NCBI RefSeq assembly: GCF_002027545.1
Contig: NZ_MXAN01000083.1
Span: forward strand, 1-24,401
Length of the DNA: 24,401 bases
Direction of reading: 5' to 3'
Source: Moraxella lacunata
Lineage (GTDB): Bacteria > Pseudomonadota > Gammaproteobacteria > Pseudomonadales > Moraxellaceae
Part shown: one piece after another, positions 1 to 6,340 of the stretch
How positions within the stretch are numbered: the stretch's first letter is position 1
Layout: every line of letters starts with the position of its first letter
Translations under genes and position numbers: made by a program
The notes under the pieces: generated by a model
What the model was told of the DNA's origin: nothing
Database searches by the model: none
What the model saw: the letters and a program-made list of their open reading frames with translations, nothing else

Positions 1-163
1 TTGGAAAGAGGTCTATTTTATCATCCTAGCATTCATCGTATTCTTGCTTGTTAAAGGCATGAACAAAATGCGTAGACAAGCCGAAGCAGAACCAGAAGCT
101 CCTGCCGAGCCATCAGAAGAGGTATTGCTACTGCGTGAGATTAGCCAAAAGCTAAGCAAATAA
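1..163 (+). CDS. mscL: Large-conductance mechanosensitive channel MscL, C-terminal part
   Basis: The window opens inside a reading frame (first full codon at base 2) that gives 53 residues and stops with TAA at 161-163. It starts WKEVYFII, runs through a hydrophobic helix (FIVFLLV), then a charged linker (KGMNKMRRQAEAEPEAP), and ends with the amphipathic helix EEVLLLREISQKLSK. This is the classic TM2 plus cytoplasmic-bundle ending of MscL, the homopentameric inner-membrane channel that opens under membrane tension and releases solutes during hypo-osmotic shock. MscL usually has about 135-145 residues, so roughly the N-terminal two thirds lies outside the window. A strong hairpin terminator follows directly. 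Identification rests on the family-typical C-terminus only. Confidence 0.88.
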   Translation, partial: WKEVYFIILAFIVFLLVKGMNKMRRQAEAEPEAPAEPSEEVLLLREISQKLSK

Positions 164-182
164 TTAGCATGTATCATACCCA

Positions 183-219
183 AAACCCATCATCTGATAG
201 ATGATGGGTTTGTTGTTTT
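183..219. terminator. Bidirectional intrinsic terminator between mscL and rlmD
   Basis: A perfect 12-bp stem (183-194 with 200-211, arms AAACCCATCATC and GATGATGGGTTT, 5-nt loop TGATA) is followed on the plus strand by TGTTGTTTT. On the minus strand the stem is also followed by T residues. It sits between the convergent ends of mscL and rlmD and can stop both transcripts. Confidence 0.85.
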
Positions 220-226
220 GATGGGT

Positions 227-1648
227 TTAGACCACCTTTTCAAAGTGAACAATGCTCTCAACGTGTCCTGTATGACAAAACATATCCATAACCCCTGCAT
301 GAGTCGCCCGATAGCCCTGCTCGGCAAGGCGAATGCTGTCTCGGGCAAGCGTGGCAGGGTCGCATGAGACATAGACGATACGGCGGGCATCAAATCGCCC
401 CAGATAATCCATAACTTCCCATGCTCCTGTGCGTGGCGGGTCAATGAGTAGAGCATCCACCTGCCCGACCCACGGCTTATCTGAGAAATCTTGGGTTAGG
501 TCTTGGGCAAAAAATTCGGTGTTGGCAAGTCCGTTGTCCCTAGCATTCATCGTAGCACGCATGGCCATGTCAGTGCTACCTTCCACGCCAATGACCTTGC
601 CCGTATCCCCCACGCATTTGGCAAGAGCAAGCGAAAAGTTACCCAGTCCACAAAACAAATCTAGCACTCGCTCGCCTTGCTTTAAATCTAGAAGACGGCA
701 GGCAAGCTCAACCATTTGCCGATTGACCGATAAATTGACCTGTGTAAAGTCGGTGGGGCTACTTTGTAAGGTTAAGCCAAACTCAGGCAAATGATAAAAC
801 AGTCCGCCTGTCGGGGGCGTGGCGTGGCTCATGGGCAGTATTGCCTTGTCCGTGCTATCAATGCGGTAAATGCTGTCATATCCTTTGGGCTGTAAATAAA
901 CTTGCCAATTAACGGGCTTGCCAAAATGGATAAGTTTGGCGGTGTCGGCTTTATTGATTGGCTTGGTATGGCGGACGATAAGAGCCACGCTTGGCAAGTC
1001 GCCCATTTCTTTGCTCGCATTCTCGCCCATAGCGATTTCTAAGTGGGTAATACTGTCTTTGATTTTTAGCGTTTTTAAAAGCTGTTTTAAGTCATCTAAT
1101 CTATCGCCCACACGCCTATCCAAAATCGGACAAGTGCCAATGTCCGTCAAAAAATTACTCGCTCGCTCACGAAAACCCACGATAAGTCTGTCTGTCTTGG
1201 GTAGGTAACGCACGCCCAAACGGGCTTTGGTGCGATAATGCGTTCTGTCGCCCACGATTGGCGGTAGCCATGTGGCAGGGGCAATGCCTGATTTGGCAAG
1301 GTGGTTTTGTAGGACGGACTGTTTGTGTTTAATCTGCTCGTCCACGTCAAAATGCTGTAAGGTGCAACCGCCACATACCCCAAAATGCGGACACATGGGA
1401 GCGGTGCGGTGGGGGCTTGAGGTTAGCACGTCCAAGCAGTCGGCTTCGTCATAGCTTTTTTTGGATTTGGTAAGGGTTGCCGTTACCGTCTCGGTGGGTA
1501 GGGCGTGGCTAACAAAGACTTTTTTGCCCGATTTGTCGCCATGCGTGTCATCATAGGTTGCGATACCACGCCCGTCATGGGTTAGGGCGGTGATATGTAG
1601 GGTGATGGGTGTTTGGGTTTGCTCGGATTTGGATAACTGGTGGGTCAT
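227..1648 (-). CDS. rlmD: 23S rRNA (uracil-1939-C5)-methyltransferase RlmD (RumA)
   Basis: This 473-residue protein transfers a methyl group from S-adenosylmethionine to C5 of a 23S rRNA uridine (U1939 in E. coli). An N-terminal TRAM-like RNA-binding region (about 14-75) is followed by the [4Fe-4S] cysteine set C86-x5-C92-x2-C95 (in CPHFGVCGGC) and a fourth cysteine at C173 (GTCPILD). The methyltransferase half shows the SAM loop LDLFCGLGNFSLA (329-341), IDPPRTGAWE (402-411), the catalytic-cysteine motif YVSCDPATLARD (C429), and the usual ending HVESIVHFEK. Presence of the cluster cysteines favours RlmD over TrmA. The length is family-typical. It is convergent with mscL and divergent from the 49-residue/macro-like pair. 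A TATAAT-like box (ATTATA on plus, 1681-1686) lies upstream, without a convincing -35. Confidence 0.93.
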   Translation of the reverse strand: MTHQLSKSEQTQTPITLHITALTHDGRGIATYDDTHGDKSGKKVFVSHALPTETVTATLTKSKKSYDEADCLDVLTSSPHRTAPMCPHFGVCGGCTLQHFDVDEQIKHKQSVLQNHLAKSGIAPATWLPPIVGDRTHYRTKARLGVRYLPKTDRLIVGFRERASNFLTDIGTCPILDRRVGDRLDDLKQLLKTLKIKDSITHLEIAMGENASKEMGDLPSVALIVRHTKPINKADTAKLIHFGKPVNWQVYLQPKGYDSIYRIDSTDKAILPMSHATPPTGGLFYHLPEFGLTLQSSPTDFTQVNLSVNRQMVELACRLLDLKQGERVLDLFCGLGNFSLALAKCVGDTGKVIGVEGSTDMAMRATMNARDNGLANTEFFAQDLTQDFSDKPWVGQVDALLIDPPRTGAWEVMDYLGRFDARRIVYVSCDPATLARDSIRLAEQGYRATHAGVMDMFCHTGHVESIVHFEKVV

Positions 1649-1705
1649 GAGTGCCTATTTTTTGGGTATCATAAATGGGCATTATATCATTATTGGCGGT
1701 GGGCA

Positions 1706-1734
1706 TTGGTATTTTTGGTGTTTGGCATTATAAT
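1706..1734 (+). promoter_or_regulatory. Promoter for the 49-residue/macro-like gene pair
   Basis: TTGGTA (1706-1711) and TATAAT (1729-1734) are separated by 17 nt, a good sigma-70 arrangement. It would give a leader of about 135 nt before the ATG at 1877. No other plus-strand gene start lies nearby. Confidence 0.5.
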
Positions 1735-1792
1735 AAGTAGGGTCTATTGATATTTATGCTTAACAAACTTAATATTTACCACAGGCTTTGTA

Positions 1793-1812
1793 GGGGCGTG
1801 CTTTCCACGCCC
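1793..1812. repeat. Short palindrome GGGCGTG-N5-CACGCCC in an intergenic leader
   Basis: GGGCGTG (1794-1800) and CACGCCC (1806-1812) form a perfect 7-bp stem around CTTTC, preceded by TGTAG. The TGTAGGGGCG lead-in matches the copy near 21691, so this looks like one member of a dispersed palindromic repeat. It lies in the leader of the small-protein/macro-like operon and would form a hairpin in that RNA. No T-run follows, so it is not a terminator. Confidence 0.55.
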
Positions 1813-1876
1813 TTGATGATACCACACATCATAAATTTGCGGTAATTTTAACGTTCTTCATCTATATGTGAAAATT

Positions 1877-2026
1877 ATGTGCGAGCTATGTAACATCAAC
1901 TCCTTTATCATTCATGACAGCCTAGCTGATGAGCAAGACAATACCGAACTGTCTGCTGATGAAAAAGATAATAATGACAATCCCGACAACGAGCAGGCTT
2001 ATCCTGTATCGGGCGGTGCGTTGTGA
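1877..2026 (+). CDS. Small acidic protein (49 aa), translationally coupled to the macro-like gene
   Basis: ATG at 1877 opens a 49-codon frame ending in TGA at 2024-2026. The peptide starts MCELCNIN (a CxxC pair at residues 2 and 5). It then becomes very rich in Asp, Glu and Asn (DEQDNTELSADEKDNNDN) and ends PVSGGAL. Its stop overlaps the GTG start of the next gene (GTGA), the usual sign of translational coupling; that overlap is the main reason to believe it is real. The Shine-Dalgarno is weak (GTGAAA upstream). I do not recognise the family. The low-complexity acidic stretch makes a catalytic role unlikely; a partner or regulator of the downstream protein is possible but is inference. It could also be a leader ORF. 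Confidence 0.5.
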   Translation: MCELCNINSFIIHDSLADEQDNTELSADEKDNNDNPDNEQAYPVSGGAL

Positions 2027-2571
2027 TTTTTGCCAGTCATGAGCCGTTTTTGCAGTCTCGTGCTCAGATGCTTATCATGCCCGTTAGTACGGACGGTAAC
2101 ATCGCCCACCCTGTCATCGCAAGGTGCAAAGGTTTGTATGCCGATAACTACGAGCATTATCAAAAAAAGGCAATCGGAGGCGAGTTGTCGCTTGGCGATG
2201 CGGTGGCGTTTCGTATCTCTAAGCAGACCACGGGGCTTGGTGTGCGGACGGGCGGGGTAGAATATGTCGGTAGCCTTGTCGTCCAAAAATTCCCCGAACA
2301 GCCCATCAGCGTGCGAATGCTCACACGCTGCCTAACCGCCCTAAAACCATACATTTACGAACTCATGCGGTACAAAGGACTCAGACGTGTGGCGATACTG
2401 GGGTCGGCTCTGCTGGTCAAGGACACCGCCCAAGAGAGCAGTGCGGTAGAATGGCTCACCGCCGAGCATGTCATGAACGTGTGCCAAGACGTGCTGGGGG
2501 ACGTACCAAAACTGACAGTTGAGGTGCATTTTGGGCGAGATACACCGCTATCTTTTGCAAAAAATACTTGA
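2023..2571 (+). CDS. Macro-domain-like protein (possible ADP-ribose binding), 182 aa
   Basis: It starts with GTG overlapping the stop of the 49-residue gene. The body has the layout of a macro (Appr-1''-p processing) domain: a hydrophobic strand with a polar loop (MLIMPVSTDGNIAHPVIARC), a helix with aromatic residues (YADNYEHYQKKA), GELSLGDAVAFR, a later strand (GVEYVGSLVVQKFPEQP), then a long helix (MLTRCLTALKPYIYELMRYKG) and the strand RVAILGSALL. Known macro domains such as DarG use this order, with an N-x-V-N-x-x-G-type loop; here the loop is PVSTDG, so the usual Asn is not obvious. If the fold is right it would bind or hydrolyse ADP-ribose adducts, but the substrate cannot be read from the sequence. 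No DarT-like toxin is adjacent. The stop overlaps the -35 of the tRNA promoter. The family call is tentative; the CDS is firm. Confidence 0.6.
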   Translation: MIFASHEPFLQSRAQMLIMPVSTDGNIAHPVIARCKGLYADNYEHYQKKAIGGELSLGDAVAFRISKQTTGLGVRTGGVEYVGSLVVQKFPEQPISVRMLTRCLTALKPYIYELMRYKGLRRVAILGSALLVKDTAQESSAVEWLTAEHVMNVCQDVLGDVPKLTVEVHFGRDTPLSFAKNT

Positions 2572-2596
2572 AAATGATGATGGCTTCGGCTATAAT
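2568..2596 (+). promoter_or_regulatory. Promoter of tRNA-Leu
   Basis: TTGAAA (2568-2573), a 17-nt spacer and TATAAT (2591-2596) make a near-consensus sigma-70 promoter. The expected start is about 5 nt before the mature tRNA. The -35 overlaps the stop codon of the macro-like gene. Confidence 0.8.
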
Positions 2597-2607
2597 GCAC
2601 ACCACTT

Positions 2608-2692
2608 GCGAACGTGGTGGAATTGGTAGACACGCTATCTTGAGGGGGTAGTGCTTCACGGCGTGAGGGTTCAAGTCCCTCCGTTCGCACCA
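2608..2692 (+). tRNA. tRNA-Leu (anticodon GAG)
   Basis: This is an 85-nt class II tRNA with encoded CCA (2690-2692). The acceptor stem is GCGAACG (2608-2614) with CGTTCGC (2682-2688), discriminator A. The D arm is GTGGAATTGGTAGACAC. The anticodon stem CTATC/GGTAG encloses the loop TTGAGGG, with anticodon GAG at 2642-2644. A long variable arm and the T arm GAGGGTTCAAGTCCCTC follow. The long variable arm and GAG identify a leucine acceptor reading CUC/CUU. It is transcribed alone from its own promoter and followed by a terminator. The methyltransferase/nuclease cassette begins just beyond it on the opposite strand. Confidence 0.97.
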
Positions 2693-2710
2693 AATATTCC
2701 TTTAAAAATC

Positions 2711-2747
2711 AAAGGCTTAGTCTGTATAATAGGATTAAGCCTTTTTT
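2711..2747. terminator. Terminator after tRNA-Leu, also facing the nuclease gene
   Basis: The stem AAAGGCTTA (2711-2719) with TAAGCCTTT (2736-2744) runs into TTTTTT (2742-2747) on the plus strand. On the minus strand the stem is followed by TTTGATTTTTAAA, so it may also end the restriction-cassette transcript. A second weaker hairpin, GGGGGT/ACCCCC, lies at about 2790-2811. Confidence 0.7.
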
Positions 2748-2823
2748 GTGTTTATGACAAGGTGATAAATACAAGGTGGCAAGATTTGGGGGTTGCTTTA
2801 CTACCCCCCCGCTTTTTATTTTG

Positions 2824-3774
2824 CTATCTTTTCTCGATACTCATCAGATAGTCATTATAACGATATTGGTTTATCTGACCCGTCCCAATCAAATCAATGG
2901 CTCGGTCAATCATCTCTATCGGCACATTGAACCACTCGCTAGGCTTATAGTAGCGACCGTCTTTTGCCAGCAGTCTCATGTTGAGCTTTTGCTCGGCAAA
3001 AAAAGAATGTAAGATGAACTCAATCTTTTGGGCATTGGCGTTACTCATCTCGTATTCGGCGATGATTTCTACGTCGCTGTACAAAAAAGTCTCATCATCC
3101 AAGCAGTTTTTGATACGCTCATCACCTGTGCCTTTGGTAAAGCCGATTTTGTGCAAATGCAAATAACGCATGAACTCCGCCCTAGGCTGAGTCAGGCGAG
3201 CGACATAAATCACGCCCGTGCGAGCATCATCGTGGGTTCTGAACAAATCATCATCTGACAGCGGGAACTGCATGAGCCACTCATCATCAGTCATTAGCAC
3301 ATGATGACTGGTCTGTCTGTGCTTGGATAGGGCGGTTGCCAGCGAGCGTGCCAGCATGTTGGATTCGGTGCCATTGGCAAAAACTAGGCGAATGCGGTCT
3401 TTAAAAAGACTGTTTTGGCGACCGCTGTCTTCATAGATGTCAGCGACGAAACAGAGCATGCCTTGCAACACGAACACGGCATTTTTTTTGACATAGTCTG
3501 TGGGACGGCTGTTTTGGATTTTGTATTTGCCCTGTTGGATGAGCTGTTCAATCTTAAAAAATATCGGGCGAAAGTTGTCAAAATCAGGACAAGGGTATCT
3601 GTCAGCGGTATCATCAGGGGTATTTAGTATCCTTTTTTTGGCACGAATGCTGTGGGTGTTGTCGCCGAGTATGTCCACGTTGCCAATGTCATCTAACAAG
3701 CCTAGCCTGTCTGATGAAAAGATGTCATCCAAAGACTGCACGGATGGGGTGGTCTGTTCATGATGTTCTGTCAT
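2824..3774 (-). CDS. GIY-YIG nuclease family protein (T5orf172/MUG113-like), putative restriction nuclease
   Basis: This 316-residue protein is the last gene of the four-gene minus-strand cassette. The N-terminal adaptor carries LDDIF (15-19) and LLDD (26-29). A central region (about 60-150) contains FVLQGMLCFVADIYED and RIRLVFANGTESNMLARSLA. The C-terminal GIY-YIG-type nuclease (about 186-297) shows GVIY (187-190), HKIGFTKG (KIG at 209-211), R220 in DERIKNC, and the likely metal-binding E252 in AQKIEFILHSFF. This arrangement is that of the T5orf172/MUG113 branch, often found next to DNA methyltransferases and helicases. Such domains cut DNA with one metal ion; target and cleavage pattern are unknown. 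The ATG at 3774 lies 16 nt after the small gene's stop, with purine-rich GAGAGCGTGAGAGC upstream. An in-frame TGA just upstream fixes the start. Confidence 0.82.
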   Translation of the reverse strand: MTEHHEQTTPSVQSLDDIFSSDRLGLLDDIGNVDILGDNTHSIRAKKRILNTPDDTADRYPCPDFDNFRPIFFKIEQLIQQGKYKIQNSRPTDYVKKNAVFVLQGMLCFVADIYEDSGRQNSLFKDRIRLVFANGTESNMLARSLATALSKHRQTSHHVLMTDDEWLMQFPLSDDDLFRTHDDARTGVIYVARLTQPRAEFMRYLHLHKIGFTKGTGDERIKNCLDDETFLYSDVEIIAEYEMSNANAQKIEFILHSFFAEQKLNMRLLAKDGRYYKPSEWFNVPIEMIDRAIDLIGTGQINQYRYNDYLMSIEKR

Positions 3775-3790
3775 ATGCTCTCACGCTCTC

Positions 3791-4096
3791 TTATAATAAG
3801 CCAAAGCGGTCATGTGCCAGCAAAACTTCTCTTTGCTCGGCGTTGTGTTGTATCGATGATAACGCTATCGCCAACAGCTCTTCGTCAAAATCATCACTGT
3901 CCATCATGGGTGGTCGCCCCTGTTTTTCATAAAACGCCATAATCTCACCAAAGCGGTGGGTGAGTATGTCATCTGCGGTATGGATGGTTTTTTGGGGTGC
4001 GATTTGGACGTCATCTAGCAGGGTGCTTGTCTCATTGGCGAACAAATCATCGAGATTGTGATATTTTCGGCTCTCATATAGGGCGTTGATGTTCAT
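3791..4096 (-). CDS. Small accessory protein of the restriction cassette (101 aa)
   Basis: ATG at 4096 overlaps the helicase TGA (ATGA), so translation is probably coupled. The protein is acidic and helical. LDDLF (15-19) and LLDD (26-29) match the nuclease N-terminus motif at the same residue numbers. It then has FGEIMAFYEKQGRPP (49-63), like the helicase C-terminal FFKTHGREP segment, and ends DRFGLL, resembling DRLGLL of the nuclease (22-27). From memory, some GIY-YIG relatives carry these elements fused in one longer chain, so this ORF may be a split-off N-terminal half; a duplicated adaptor is the alternative. A role in joining nuclease to helicase or methyltransferase is inference. No catalytic motif is visible. 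Confidence 0.72.
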   Translation of the reverse strand: MNINALYESRKYHNLDDLFANETSTLLDDVQIAPQKTIHTADDILTHRFGEIMAFYEKQGRPPMMDSDDFDEELLAIALSSIQHNAEQREVLLAHDRFGLL

Positions 4097-6273
4097 GCGT
4101 TATCCTTGGTGTTTTGTTGTTGGCGTAAACGCTCTGCTTTTTTGTTTCTGACCCATGCCAGCACCAGTCCCATGCGTGCTTCTCTGGGGTCGGTTGAGTT
4201 CGGGTTGGGTTCTCGCCCATGGGTTTTAAAAAACCGCTCTATCAAAGTCCAGCTTTGTACCGCTTCGGCTTCGCTGATGTTGGATTTGGTGGCTTTGACC
4301 ACGTTATTGATGGTTTTTAGGGTGTCGCTGTCTATGTTTTTTGACAGCACTTCATACGCCTTGGCAAAGGGATTGACCGCATGAATCAAATCCACGGGGA
4401 TTTTATCCACGTTGATGAATTTTTCGCCGATTTTGACAAAGCCATGCACGCTCTTTTTGGTGGTGGTCTGGGTGTGGGGGTCAAAAATTTTGGCATCATC
4501 AGGCAAATCTCTGTGGCGGACATGCTCGGTGATGACCGCCCTTTGTTCTGGGCTTAGATGCTCGGTGTTGATGTATCTGCCGTCTTGAAAGATGTACAGC
4601 TCTTCGTTCTCTATCACGGCATCAGGGCTGATGTCATCGCCATCAATCATACCGCCATGGCTGTTGATGTACACCTGAGCGAGTAGCCCCTGCATGACTT
4701 GGTCGGTCTCTTTGTCGTCCAAATCAGGATAGCGTGTGCGGATAATCTGTGGGATGATGGTGTCATTGATGATTTCTGAGTCCACCACGTTTCTGCCTTC
4801 GTCGCTGGACAGGTATTGGGCAGACACACGGGTGTCTTGGGCGATGGTGGCGATTAGGTCGGGCATGTCTTGTTGTAGGATTTTCTCGGCACGTTTTGAT
4901 AGGCGACTACCATCTTTGCCATCATCGATGACGATGGTGCCAGTGGGGAGTTTTTCGTTCTCTGCCAGCGTGCTTCTGCGGCGAAAATTGACGTTAGGGG
5001 CAAGCACTTGTTCCATGAGTAGCGACAAGGAGATGGCTTTTAGCATGTCATTGACCCCAGAGACGACATCATCTTGGTTTGCATCAGGCTTGGCGATGAC
5101 GTTGGTAAATTTGGCATGGGTTTTGCCCACACAGTCTCGGGTTGCTCGCCCGATGATTTGCACCACTTCGGTCATGGAGCCACGATAGCCGATGGTTAGG
5201 ACGTGCTCGCAGTACACCCAGTCAAAGCCTTCTTTTGCCATGCCCAGTGCGATGATGATGTCCATGTCGTCTCGATGGCTGATTTGGGCGAGATACTGTT
5301 GGGTTTTTGGGCGGTGCTCATCATCTGTAACCAAATCCGCCAGTTTTAGGGTTCTGCCGTCAGCGGTGGCAACCAACCACACCCCTGTGTCTAGGTCTTG
5401 GGCGATGGGTTCGCCGATGATGTCCATGATTTTGCCCACGGTGTTGTATTTGTCCGTTTCGGCGGATTGGGAATTGACGTTGGGGATGTGTACGATGGTT
5501 TTTTTGGTGGTGTCAAAGCAGTCACTTAGGGCATCAAAAAACGACTGACCGTAGAATTTATAATCCAAGCTCAGCGATTTTAGATGGGTGTAGCCATTTA
5601 GCTGTTCATAGTAGCTATAAGTGACTTTCTCAAACCGCTCTTCGTCTTCTGGAGTCAAGATGGGAATGGCATCGCCCCGAAAATACGAGCCTGTCATGGC
5701 GACAACGTGAGCATCCGATACGCTCATGATCTCATCTAAGATAGCCCCCAATCGGCTGTTGTCCGATGCTGAGACGTGATGAAATTCATCAATGCCCAGT
5801 AGTACCTTGTCAAACAGCTTAGGGTTGTCCAGCTTGTCATAGCCAAAACGAAAGCTGTGATGGGTGCAGACCAAGACCTGTGCGGGGTTGTCATCTGCCA
5901 TAAACTCCGCAAAAATCTGAGTCTTGGCGGTGTCGCTGGACAAAGTATTGAGACAAAGATTATAGCGATGTGCCACCTGCCAATCGGCAAAAAATCCCGA
6001 TGATGTCAAATCAGTACTGGCAAAAGACCGCCCGATGCTCATCTCAGGCACGATGATGACTACTTTGTTGATGCCTTGATTTCTTAGTTTGTCCAGAGCG
6101 ATGTACATCATGGCACGGGATTTGCCCGATGCTGGGGGCGATTTGATGAGCAGGTATTGGCAGTTGCGTTTGGCAAAGGCACGGGATTGCATTTGTCGCA
6201 TGCCCATGTGGTTTTCGGCTTGGCTGTCGCCTGTTTGGGCGTAGGTTTTGGTAAGTAGGGAGATTTCGGTCAT
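4093..6273 (-). CDS. SF2 DExH-box helicase/ATPase of the restriction cassette
   Basis: The 726-residue protein (numbered from the ATG at 6273) is an ATP-dependent DNA translocase/helicase. Motif I is PPASGKS (46-52), motif II DEFH (162-165), motif III-like MTGS (193-196), motif V LGMAKEGFDW (343-352) and motif VI QIIGRATRD (372-380), in correct SF2 order, like restriction-subunit helicases. No nuclease domain is visible. The C-terminus has FFKTHGREP (GREP 686-689), echoed in the small downstream protein. A GTG at 6327 would add 18 residues rich in Cys; I prefer the ATG at 6273 (MTEISLL) because the GTG has no properly spaced ribosome-binding site, though the ATG has only a weak GGA. It probably supplies the ATPase for a multi-subunit restriction enzyme; the methyltransferase lies just upstream. 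Confidence 0.87.
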   Translation of the reverse strand: MTEISLLTKTYAQTGDSQAENHMGMRQMQSRAFAKRNCQYLLIKSPPASGKSRAMMYIALDKLRNQGINKVVIIVPEMSIGRSFASTDLTSSGFFADWQVAHRYNLCLNTLSSDTAKTQIFAEFMADDNPAQVLVCTHHSFRFGYDKLDNPKLFDKVLLGIDEFHHVSASDNSRLGAILDEIMSVSDAHVVAMTGSYFRGDAIPILTPEDEERFEKVTYSYYEQLNGYTHLKSLSLDYKFYGQSFFDALSDCFDTTKKTIVHIPNVNSQSAETDKYNTVGKIMDIIGEPIAQDLDTGVWLVATADGRTLKLADLVTDDEHRPKTQQYLAQISHRDDMDIIIALGMAKEGFDWVYCEHVLTIGYRGSMTEVVQIIGRATRDCVGKTHAKFTNVIAKPDANQDDVVSGVNDMLKAISLSLLMEQVLAPNVNFRRRSTLAENEKLPTGTIVIDDGKDGSRLSKRAEKILQQDMPDLIATIAQDTRVSAQYLSSDEGRNVVDSEIINDTIIPQIIRTRYPDLDDKETDQVMQGLLAQVYINSHGGMIDGDDISPDAVIENEELYIFQDGRYINTEHLSPEQRAVITEHVRHRDLPDDAKIFDPHTQTTTKKSVHGFVKIGEKFINVDKIPVDLIHAVNPFAKAYEVLSKNIDSDTLKTINNVVKATKSNISEAEAVQSWTLIERFFKTHGREPNPNSTDPREARMGLVLAWVRNKKAERLRQQQNTKDNA

Positions 6274-6340
6274 GGTGCATCCATTATCATGGCAAATACA
6301 AAGGCATGCAAAGGCACATCCTAGCACGCCTTAGATGGTT

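Noticed and set aside
3775..3793. Frameshift joining the 101-residue gene to the nuclease gene
   Set aside because: The frames differ and there is an in-frame TGA directly before the nuclease ATG, so one single indel would not simply restore a fusion; both ORFs also have plausible starts. A very old split remains possible.
4736..5188. 150-residue plus-strand ORF opposite the helicase
   Set aside because: Antisense shadow of a frame that carries all SF2 motifs; no ribosome-binding site.
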